9,113 nt of DNA from Candidatus Woesearchaeota archaeon. Lineage in GTDB: Archaea; Nanobdellota; Nanobdellia; Woesearchaeales; UBA10216. Every line of letters starts with the position of its first letter. Position 1 is the first letter of the stretch. Below are positions 1 through 5,424 of the stretch, one piece after another. The notes under the pieces were generated by a model that did not search any database, had not been told where the DNA came from, and worked only from the letters and a program-made list of their open reading frames with translations. Position numbers and translations under genes: made by a program. The stretch is taken from the NCBI GenBank assembly GCA_013331515.1, contig DUGG01000104.1, positions 357-9,469 on the forward strand. Reading direction: 5' to 3'.

Positions 1-2
1 TC

Positions 3-101
3 GGGCAGTATGCCAATGAGAACATCATCGCGCAGTATGTCAGAAACCAAGGCAAGACCTATGAACAAATACACCACCAACCAAACCTATTCAGTTCCTA
101 A
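3..101 (+). CDS. C-terminal end of a probable IS200/IS605-family TnpA transposase (partial, 5' end outside window)
   Basis: Frame 3 is open from the window edge and ends at TAA 99-101, giving 32 residues that begin GQYANENIIAQYVRNQGK and end NLFSS. The piece resembles the last helix of IS200/IS605 HUH-Y1 transposases, where the nucleophilic tyrosine sits in a Y-x-x-x-Q pattern such as YIENQ; here it is Y12 and Q16 of the fragment (YVRNQ). About 20 residues follow the tyrosine, which fits the short tail of this roughly 130-155 residue family. TnpA cuts and rejoins single-stranded DNA at element ends. The fragment converges on the E2 gene, with a hairpin just after its stop. The call rests on a short motif, so another family is possible; whether the upstream part is intact cannot be seen. 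Confidence 0.5.
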   Translation, partial: GQYANENIIAQYVRNQGKTYEQIHHQPNLFSS

Positions 102-110
102 TTCATACCT

Positions 111-138
111 CGCAGCTCTGCTGCGGTTGAGATTTTTT
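111..138 (+). terminator. Hairpin plus T-run after the transposase tail
   Basis: CGCAGC and GCTGCG pair perfectly around a three-base loop (111-125), and a run of six T follows at 133-138. Read on the + strand this resembles a terminator for the upstream fragment. It could instead be the subterminal hairpin of an IS200/IS605 right end, since these elements end in such hairpins rather than inverted repeats. The T-run touches the stop codon of the convergent E2 gene. Confidence 0.4.
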
Positions 139-1405
139 ACTTTAGCTGCTTCGGATTCTCCAAATAGCTTATTACCGCATTCAAGAACGCCGCAGCCTGG
201 GCGCCGTCAATCAGGCGGTGGTCGTAGGTCAGCGACAACGGCATGATTCTTCTGACAACAATCTTCCCGTCCCTGACAACAGGCTTCTCTGCAATTTTGC
301 CAATTCCGAGTATTGCTGCCTCGGGATAGTTGATTATCGGAGTGAAGAACGTGCCGCCAATAGAGCCCAGATTGGTTATTGTGAACGTTCCGCCCATCAT
401 GTCGGCCATGTCAATTTTCCTGCTTCGGGCCTTTTCCGCAAGTTCGCCAAGTTCGCGGGCAATCGCCAACACTGCCTTTTGTTCTACCCTCTTGATCACC
501 GGCACGACAAGGCCGGCTTCTGTGGCGACAGCGAAACCAATGCTGACATACTCTTTGATTATAATTTCCTGAGTTTGTTCATCAAGGCTGCTGTTAACGA
601 TGCCATGCCCGGGCTTTTTCAGTGACTCAAAGACTGCCTTCACAACAAATGCGAGAAATGTCAGCTTAATGCCTTTTTTCTCGGCAGCAACTTTTTCTTT
701 CTCTCGCAAGGCAGCAAGGTCCGTAATGTCCGCCTCGTCAAAATTAGTCACGGCTGCGGTTTTTGACGCTGACAACGACATTTTCTCGGCAGTTGCCTTC
801 CTGATGCCTCTCAGTGGCTCACGATGAACAAAGCCCCACAAGTCATATTTTTTCGTGACCTTCATTTGCGATTCACCCTGTTCGGAAGGCTGCGGTTTTT
901 GGGATGTTGTTGCTGAAACTCCGGCTGCTTTTTTCACGTCATCTTCTGTAATCCTCCCGCCCGGGCCAGAACCATTGGCTTTAGAAAGGTCGACCTTCAA
1001 TTCAGTGGCAAGCTTTCGCACAGATGGCATTGCAAAAACGCCTTTGTCAAGCTCTGACATCGAGCCAGGGAGGAAGCCGACAACCGCGCCAGCGTCCTTC
1101 TTCTTTGCGCTTTCAGGAACAGCCATTGATGCTGAAACAGCCTTGCCGGGGACGTATTTCTCGCCCTTTTCGCCAATGGCAACAATGACGTCGCCAACAT
1201 TGATTTTTTCCCCTTCATTGCTTTTGTGCCTGTGAATAATCACGCCAGCCTTGGGGCTGGGAACTTCAACAACCGCCTTGTCAGTTTCAATCTCCACAAT
1301 GACCTGGTCTTCCTTGACAGAATCAGATTCCTTAACCCGCCACTTCACAATTTGGCCCTCGGTAATTCCCTGGCCAACATCTGGAAAACGAAATTCGTAT
1401 GTCAT
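137..1405 (-). CDS. pdhC: 2-oxoacid dehydrogenase complex E2, dihydrolipoamide acyltransferase
   Basis: This is the core of a 2-oxoacid dehydrogenase complex: it takes the acyl group from E1 on a swinging lipoyl arm and passes it to CoA. The 422 residues show three domains in order. Residues 1-80 are a single lipoyl domain with the attachment motif ETDKA (Lys43). Residues about 125-160 are the peripheral-subunit-binding domain (MPSVRKLATEL ... GPGGRITEDDV). Residues about 190-422 are the acyltransferase domain, with the catalytic HRLIDG motif (His396, Asp400) near the C-terminus. Linkers rich in Ala, Ser, Lys and Pro separate them. The ATG lies one base after the E1-beta stop, without a clear ribosome binding site, so translational coupling is likely. 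The acyl substrate (pyruvate or branched-chain oxoacid) cannot be told from sequence. All key residues are present. Confidence 0.95.
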   Translation of the reverse strand: MTYEFRFPDVGQGITEGQIVKWRVKESDSVKEDQVIVEIETDKAVVEVPSPKAGVIIHRHKSNEGEKINVGDVIVAIGEKGEKYVPGKAVSASMAVPESAKKKDAGAVVGFLPGSMSELDKGVFAMPSVRKLATELKVDLSKANGSGPGGRITEDDVKKAAGVSATTSQKPQPSEQGESQMKVTKKYDLWGFVHREPLRGIRKATAEKMSLSASKTAAVTNFDEADITDLAALREKEKVAAEKKGIKLTFLAFVVKAVFESLKKPGHGIVNSSLDEQTQEIIIKEYVSIGFAVATEAGLVVPVIKRVEQKAVLAIARELGELAEKARSRKIDMADMMGGTFTITNLGSIGGTFFTPIINYPEAAILGIGKIAEKPVVRDGKIVVRRIMPLSLTYDHRLIDGAQAAAFLNAVISYLENPKQLK

Positions 1406-1406
1406 T

Positions 1407-2375
1407 TTAGTAGTTTACTGTAGCCTCAATGGCATTTATAATTCTTTCAGTGCCTGGGAGGTAGTAATCCTCGAGTTTGTAAAGGGGAAAAGCCGTATCA
1501 AAGCCCGCAACCCGGCTTACCGGGGCCTTTAGGCTGAGAAGTGCCTGCTCGTTGATAAGCGCGATTATCTCCGAAGCCAGCCCGCCGGTCCTCGGTGCTT
1601 CCTGCACTATGATGCACCGGCCGGTCTTCTTCACAGAAGAAATTATAGCTTCAACATCCAACGGCTTCAAAGTGCGCAGGTCAATGAGTTCAACATCAAC
1701 ATCGGTATGTTTCAGTGCAAGCTTTGCCTGCTGAAGCATCGAGCCCCAGCTTATCACAGTAACTGCGTTTCCTTCTTTCACAACCTTGGCTTTGCCAAGG
1801 GGGATGGTGTAAGAGCCATCAGGCACTTCCTCCCTGATGGCGCGGTAAAGCCTGCTTGGCTCCATGAAAACAACCGGGTCATTGCCATTGATTGCTGAAA
1901 TCAAAAGACCTTTGGCGTCATACGGGGAGGATGGAATGACAACCTTCAATCCAGGCGTATGGACGTAAATGGCCTCCATGCTCTCCGAATGGTGTTCCAG
2001 TGCGCGAATCCCGCCGCCATAAGGCGTCCTGATGATGACAGGGCAGGTAAATGCGCCCCTGCTGCGGTTCCTTATCCTTGAGACGTGGTTTATCAGCTGG
2101 CCAAGCGCCATGTAAAGGAAGCCTGAAAATTGGATTTCCGGGACAGGCTTCAGGCCGGCAACGGCCATGCCAGCCGAAACTCCAATGATGCCTGATTCTG
2201 CCAAAGGCGTGTCCATGACGCGCTTGGGGCCGAACTGCTTGAGCAGTCCCTCGCAGGCGCGGAAAACCCCGCCGTCCAGGCCGACATCCTCGCCTAGAAC
2301 TACAACCTTTTCATCATCGGCCATTGCGCACTTAAGGCCTGAGTTAACGGCCTGCACAAGGTTCATCTCAGCCAA
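1407..2375 (-). CDS. pdhB: 2-oxoacid dehydrogenase complex E1, beta subunit
   Basis: This subunit pairs with E1-alpha as an alpha2beta2 thiamine-diphosphate enzyme that decarboxylates a 2-oxoacid and reductively acylates the E2 lipoyl arm. The 322-residue length is normal. Family signatures are visible: LGEDVG near residues 27-32, TPLAE with the cofactor-activating glutamate Glu60, EIQF at 80-83, and the HHSESMEA stretch with His128-His129 at the active site. The C-terminal transketolase-like domain ends with AGFDTAFP and PLYKLEDYYLPG. The start is read as TTG at 2373-2375, one base after the E1-alpha stop, because a GAGGGG sequence lies seven bases before it. An ATG three codons later (2364-2366) is the alternative. 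Whether the complex acts on pyruvate or branched-chain oxoacids is open. Confidence 0.94.
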   Translation of the reverse strand: MAEMNLVQAVNSGLKCAMADDEKVVVLGEDVGLDGGVFRACEGLLKQFGPKRVMDTPLAESGIIGVSAGMAVAGLKPVPEIQFSGFLYMALGQLINHVSRIRNRSRGAFTCPVIIRTPYGGGIRALEHHSESMEAIYVHTPGLKVVIPSSPYDAKGLLISAINGNDPVVFMEPSRLYRAIREEVPDGSYTIPLGKAKVVKEGNAVTVISWGSMLQQAKLALKHTDVDVELIDLRTLKPLDVEAIISSVKKTGRCIIVQEAPRTGGLASEIIALINEQALLSLKAPVSRVAGFDTAFPLYKLEDYYLPGTERIINAIEATVNY

Positions 2376-2376
2376 A

Positions 2377-3453
2377 TCAGTTCCCCTCTGTCAGCTTCTT
2401 GTAATCATCCATCTGCTGCCTCAAAAAGCCGGGCATCTCCTCGTACTGGTATCGGAAAATATCCCCGGCATCCGCTTTTGGGGTTGCCTCGTACTCTGCT
2501 GCAGCGGCAGAAACCTGCCTGTCAGCTTTCGCAAGAAGTTCCTCCTCCTTTTTCATATTCCAGATTTTTTTGCCTTCGAGGAACTTCCGCATCCTTGCAA
2601 CGGGATCTTTTTTCTTCCATGCAGCCACTTCAGCTTCAGAGCGGTATTTGGATGCATCGTCGCTGGTCGTGTGGTTATTAAGCCGGTAGGTGTAGCATTC
2701 GATAAGGGTGGGGCCTTTTCCTGTGTACGCCTTCTTTACTGCTGCGGCTGTTGCCGAATAAACCGCCAGCACATCATTGCCATCAACCCTTATTCCTTCA
2801 AAGCCGAAGGCAATTGCCTTCTGCGCGATTGTCTCTGCAGCGGTTTGTTGCTTGATGGGGACTGAAATCGCCCACTGGTTATTCTGGCACAGGAAGATAA
2901 CAGGCGCCTTGAAAACTCCGGCAAAATTAAACGCCTCGTTCATGTCACCCTCTGACGATGCCCCGTCGCCAAGGCAGCCAACGGCAACCGTCTTTTTCTT
3001 CTGGATTGTTGCCGCAATTGCGGCGCCAACAGCGTGAAGGCCCTGCGTGCCAACAGGTATGGCAATTGGGAAGTTGTTCACTCCCTTCGGTGGGATGCTT
3101 CCTCTTTCATCCCCGCCGAAGTACTGCAGCAGCCTTGCCATTGGCTGATTCCTTGCAATCAAAAGCGCAGACTCCCTGTAAGTTGGGAAAACCCAGTCAG
3201 AACCGCGCAAGGCAAAGGCCGCGCCAACCTGCGCTGCCTCCTGGCCAAGGACAGAAGCGTAAGTGCCAATCCTGCCCTGTCGCTGCAGGGATAACGCTTT
3301 TTCGTCAAATCTTCTCGCGAGAACCATAAGCCCATAAAGTTCAACAAGCTGCCTTGGCGAAAGCTTTGGCATGAGCCTTGCATCGCACTTTCCGTTCTCG
3401 TCAAGCACCTGCAAATATTTCAGTGTAAACGTTTTCAGTACCTTGCTGGCCAT
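2377..3453 (-). CDS. pdhA: 2-oxoacid dehydrogenase complex E1, alpha subunit
   Basis: This is the thiamine-diphosphate-binding half of E1. In its 358 residues the ThDP motif is clear: GDG at 162-164, ending in NN at 191-192 (GDGASSEGDMNEAFNFAGVF ... CQNNQWAIS). Other family stretches are FPTYRESALLIARN near residue 89, GTQGLHAVGAA with His140, and YRLNNHTTSDDASKYR near 256-271, which corresponds to the phosphorylation-loop region of this family. In that motif the usual glycine before the histidine is an asparagine (Asn260), a small departure. The ATG follows the lipA stop by two bases, with TGAGGA about nine bases upstream inside the end of lipA. It is encoded directly before its beta subunit, as usual. 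Substrate specificity is not decided by sequence. Confidence 0.94.
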   Translation of the reverse strand: MASKVLKTFTLKYLQVLDENGKCDARLMPKLSPRQLVELYGLMVLARRFDEKALSLQRQGRIGTYASVLGQEAAQVGAAFALRGSDWVFPTYRESALLIARNQPMARLLQYFGGDERGSIPPKGVNNFPIAIPVGTQGLHAVGAAIAATIQKKKTVAVGCLGDGASSEGDMNEAFNFAGVFKAPVIFLCQNNQWAISVPIKQQTAAETIAQKAIAFGFEGIRVDGNDVLAVYSATAAAVKKAYTGKGPTLIECYTYRLNNHTTSDDASKYRSEAEVAAWKKKDPVARMRKFLEGKKIWNMKKEEELLAKADRQVSAAAAEYEATPKADAGDIFRYQYEEMPGFLRQQMDDYKKLTEGN

Positions 3454-3455
3454 TT

Positions 3456-4376
3456 TTATTTCCTCAAGATATTCTTCACAAACAGCTCACCAGCCCTGTA
3501 GGAGCTCCTCACGAATGGCCCTGCTGCAACATACCTGAATCCAAGGCTTTCACCTGCAAGCTTGAGCTTATTAAACTTTTCTGGTGGCATGTATTCAGCC
3601 ACGGGGACGTGGAATGCGCTCGGCCTCAGGTATTGGCCAAGCATGAGCATATCAACGCCGGCATGGCGCAAATCCTTCATCGCTTCAATTGTTTCCTCCT
3701 CTGTCTCGCCCAGGCCAAGCATCATGGAGGATTTTGTGAGCAGGTTTGGATTAATTTCCTTGGCCGCTGCCAGGACTGAGAGAGACTGCTCATAGCCCGC
3801 CCTTGGGTCTCTCACTTTGCCCTGCAGCCGCCTGACCGTCTCAAGGTTATGGCCAAAAACATCCGGGAAGGCATCAACGACCGTCCTCACGCAATCAGGA
3901 TTGCCGCGGAAGTCAGGGGTCAGGACCTCAACTCTGATGTCCCTGTTTGCGTTTTTCACTTCCCTGACGCAGCTTGCAAAGTGCCCCGCTCCCTGGTCTG
4001 GCAGGTCGTCCCTGTCAACAGACGTGATTACGACGTAGCTGATTCTTTCCTTGCCAAGGAGATTCATCGCTTTTACGCACTGCGCCAGCAAGGACGGCTC
4101 TTCGGCATTGACAACGCCTTTTGGATTTCCGGTCTTCACTGCGCAGAACTTGCAGCCCCTGGTGCAGGTATCGCCAAGGACCATGAATGTGGCTGTCCCG
4201 CCGCTCCAGCACTCTGCCATGTTTGGGCAGTGTGCCTCCTGGCAGACCGTGTGCAGGCCAAAATGCGTCACTAACCCCTTCAGTTCAGAAAAGGTTTTGG
4301 TTGGCGGCCGTATCCTGAACCAGCCTGGTTTGAAGTCATAAAAATGCCCCTGCCTTAATTCCAGTTGTATTCGCAT
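3456..4376 (-). CDS. lipA: Lipoyl synthase, radical SAM
   Basis: LipA inserts two sulfur atoms into the octanoyl group carried by a lipoyl-domain lysine, producing the lipoyl cofactor that E2 in the same operon needs. The 306 residues carry both cluster sites. C45-x4-C50-x5-C56 ([13 protein letters not shown]) binds the auxiliary, sacrificial 4Fe-4S cluster; C71-x3-C75-x2-C78 (CTRGCKFC) is the radical SAM cluster. The C-terminal RSSY motif at 290-293 supplies the serine ligand of the auxiliary cluster. Family stretches such as [18 protein letters not shown] and LTIGQYL-like MLGQYLRPS are also present. The ATG has a GAGG-containing sequence about five bases before it, formed at the end of the thioredoxin-like gene seven bases upstream. 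No octanoyltransferase (LipB/LipM) or lipoate ligase is in the window. Confidence 0.96.
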   Translation of the reverse strand: MRIQLELRQGHFYDFKPGWFRIRPPTKTFSELKGLVTHFGLHTVCQEAHCPNMAECWSGGTATFMVLGDTCTRGCKFCAVKTGNPKGVVNAEEPSLLAQCVKAMNLLGKERISYVVITSVDRDDLPDQGAGHFASCVREVKNANRDIRVEVLTPDFRGNPDCVRTVVDAFPDVFGHNLETVRRLQGKVRDPRAGYEQSLSVLAAAKEINPNLLTKSSMMLGLGETEEETIEAMKDLRHAGVDMLMLGQYLRPSAFHVPVAEYMPPEKFNKLKLAGESLGFRYVAAGPFVRSSYRAGELFVKNILRK

Positions 4377-4383
4377 TCCCGCC

Positions 4384-4656
4384 TCAGCTCAAAGCCCATT
4401 CCCTGAGCTTCTCGTACTTTACATTGCCGCAAATCCACTTTCCGCTCTTCTGGTTGTAAAAGAAAGGAATCCCGCCGCATCTCCCGTCATCAAGCTTTTT
4501 CAGGAAAGCCATGTTCTCCGCATTGTGCCACACTTCCAGCCTTTCCACCCTGGCCTTGATTTCCATCTCAAGCTTATCAACCAGCGGCGTCATCTCGTGG
4601 CAGTGCGCGCACTCTGTTCCGGTAAACATGAGCAGCTGTTTTCCAGTATCGGCCAT
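4384..4656 (-). CDS. Small thioredoxin-like protein, first gene of the lipA-pdh operon
   Basis: This 90-residue protein has a thioredoxin fold pattern: a beta strand (QLLMFTG), the redox motif C16-A-H-C19 at the start of a helix, and a cis-proline loop GGIPFFYN with Pro64. Two further cysteines, Cys60 just before that loop and Cys76 (KWICG), could form another thiol pair or a metal site. No signal peptide is seen, so it should be cytoplasmic. It heads the operon, seven bases before lipA. A role in keeping lipoyl or LipA thiols reduced is attractive but is inference from position only. The start is the ATG at 4654-4656, because GAGGTGA lies six bases upstream; a TTG two codons earlier would be too close to that site. 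Confidence 0.8.
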   Translation of the reverse strand: MADTGKQLLMFTGTECAHCHEMTPLVDKLEMEIKARVERLEVWHNAENMAFLKKLDDGRCGGIPFFYNQKSGKWICGNVKYEKLREWALS

Positions 4657-4662
4657 GGGCAA

Positions 4663-4669
4663 TCACCTC
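4663..4669 (-). promoter_or_regulatory. Strong ribosome binding site GAGGTGA
   Basis: GAGGTGA matches the archaeal and bacterial 16S 3' end and stands six bases before the ATG at 4656. It decides that start over the upstream in-frame TTG at 4660-4662. Confidence 0.75.
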
Positions 4670-4700
4670 ACTACAGGATGGCTGCCTATTCAAAAGCGTT

Positions 4701-4710
4701 ATTAAAAAGT
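4701..4710 (-). promoter_or_regulatory. Probable TATA box of the trx-lipA-pdh operon
   Basis: On the minus strand ACTTTTTAAT, preceded by purine-rich GAAA, stands in the 65-base gap before the thioredoxin-like gene. A start of transcription about 25 bases downstream would leave a short leader holding the ribosome binding site. A nearby TATAGAAA (about 4712-4719) is an alternative box. Confidence 0.4.
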
Positions 4711-4721
4711 TTTCTATACCG

Positions 4722-5216
4722 TTAAAGAAAAATTTGTTCGTCAGTCAGGCCATATTCCGACAGCTCAGTCACCATCCCTTTTTTCACCACTGCGGTGAAA
4801 GAGCCGGTGGATATGTAGTTTACAAAGACAGACCTGGGTTCACCGTATAAAACCTTGACTGTTCCGCCGATGTGGCCGACGGTGTTTTGCCGCCCTTTGC
4901 TCAACTCTTTCATGATATCCTCCAGCCGTCGTTCATTGACATGGGATGGGCTGGCGCAGTTCAGCGTCAGGCTGAACGCCAGGTCAGGGAACATGCCATC
5001 CGGAGTCCTTATCCTGAAGGAGACCGTCTTGTCTTTGCGGCCCGTATCCCTGCTGCCCCTGAGGTAGACCCTGGCAAGCTCGGTGGCCGAAATGCCTGAC
5101 AGGTATCCATAGAAGACAACCGGGGCTTCTCTTCTCAGGCGTGGATACTGTGCTGAGTATATGGCGTTGTGTGACAATAACCGCCACTCATTAGCCGTTT
5201 CCAAATTGGTTGCCAT
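4722..5216 (-). CDS. Hypothetical protein, 164 residues
   Basis: I do not recognise this family. The 164-residue protein has no signal peptide or membrane segment, and alternates probable beta strands (PVVFYGYLSG, KTVSFRIRTP, LAFSLTLNC, GTVKVLYGE, VFVNYISTGSFTAVVKKG) with a charged helix (HVNERRLEDIMKELSKG), suggesting a small soluble alpha/beta protein. It has one cysteine. The frame stays open to a GTG at 5289-5291, but that part lies inside the tRNA gene and encodes its T arm, so the first ATG after the tRNA (5214-5216) is chosen. An AGGA stands about nine bases before it. It lies 26 bases downstream of the tRNA 3' end on the same strand, with a T-run between, and 65 bases before the trx-lipA-pdh operon. 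Confidence 0.65.
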   Translation of the reverse strand: MATNLETANEWRLLSHNAIYSAQYPRLRREAPVVFYGYLSGISATELARVYLRGSRDTGRKDKTVSFRIRTPDGMFPDLAFSLTLNCASPSHVNERRLEDIMKELSKGRQNTVGHIGGTVKVLYGEPRSVFVNYISTGSFTAVVKKGMVTELSEYGLTDEQIFL

Positions 5217-5232
5217 TGCCGTCCATCCTGGG

Positions 5233-5238
5233 AAAAAA
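5233..5238 (-). terminator. T-run after the tRNA
   Basis: Six consecutive T on the minus strand begin four bases after the discriminator base of tRNA-Ile. Oligo-T stretches end transcription in archaea. Weak termination would let transcription continue into the hypothetical gene that starts at 5216. Confidence 0.5.
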
Positions 5239-5256
5239 GTAATGGGCCCGACGTGA

Positions 5257-5282
5257 CTTTCAAAGCCGGTGTAAGCGGCTGT
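5257..5282 (-). other. tRNA intron 2, in the T loop at 59/60 (26 bases)
   Basis: The exon stretch TTCA pairs with TGAA of the intron, flanked by three-base bulges AA|A and AG|T. The intron closes on itself with AGCCG/CGGCT. Cutting after the second base of each bulge leaves exactly TTCAAAT, a standard seven-base T loop. This is a strict bulge-helix-bulge at a non-canonical tRNA position. Confidence 0.85.
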
Positions 5283-5304
5283 TTTGAACACGTGACCCTC
5301 GGCT

Positions 5305-5333
5305 TTCCTGGAGCCGTGAACCGAAGGCGGCCG
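5305..5333 (-). other. tRNA intron 1, position 37/38 (29 bases)
   Basis: This is the canonical archaeal position after A37. The proposed splice site has bulges TA|C on the 5' side and AA|A on the 3' side. Between them CTTA faces CAGG, giving three pairs (one of them wobble) and one A-C mismatch. The intron's own helix GGCCG/CGGCT has one extra unpaired C. It is therefore a slightly relaxed bulge-helix-bulge. Confidence 0.8.
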
Positions 5334-5400
5334 TATAAGACCGATGCTCTAACCAAGCTGAGCTACGGGCCCACTTGCAGGGAAGGCACTGCCTGGCCGT

Positions 5401-5410
5401 TTATAAAATT
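5401..5410 (-). promoter_or_regulatory. TATA box of the tRNA-Ile gene
   Basis: AATTTTATAA on the minus strand is centred about 33 bases before the tRNA 5' end. With the usual 25-27 base spacing, transcription would begin about six bases before the mature 5' end, leaving a short leader for RNase P. Confidence 0.6.
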
Positions 5411-5424
5411 ATTGCTGCCAGTCG

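Larger units (their letters stand above)
5243..5372 (-). tRNA. tRNA-Ile(UAU) with two introns
   Basis: Folding by eye gives a complete 75-base tRNA once two introns are removed (75 + 29 + 26 = 130 bases). Acceptor GGGCCCG pairs with CGGGCCC, then discriminator A. The D arm is GCTC/GAGC with A14, G18-G19 and A21. The anticodon stem TCGGT pairs with GCCGA around loop CTTATA+A, giving anticodon UAU with A37. The variable loop is GGGTC, with G15-C48 able to form the Levitt pair. The T stem ACGTG/CACGT closes loop TTCAAAT. No CCA is encoded. UAU reads the isoleucine codon AUA, which is used in this window. Archaea usually read AUA with a CAU tRNA carrying agmatidine, so a UAU tRNA is uncommon. Both introns must be spliced by the tRNA endonuclease. 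Confidence 0.93.

Noticed and set aside
1..77. Hydrophobic minus-strand frame starting at GTG 75-77, like the N-terminus of a membrane protein
   Set aside because: It is antisense to the transposase-like frame on the + strand, which matches a known motif better. A hydrophobic shadow opposite a charged coding strand is common.
137..140. TTAC tetranucleotide beside the transposase tail, as in the IS608 target
   Set aside because: In IS608 the target tetranucleotide flanks the left end, whereas this one lies at the right end of the fragment. A four-base match is also expected by chance.
2167..2865. 232-residue plus-strand open frame
   Set aside because: It lies opposite E1-alpha and E1-beta, has no recognisable domain, and is explained by the codon bias of those genes.
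5217..5291. N-terminal extension of the hypothetical protein, from a GTG at 5291
   Set aside because: This stretch is the T arm, second intron and acceptor strand of the tRNA-Ile gene, so its open frame is accidental. The ATG at 5216 lies beyond the tRNA.
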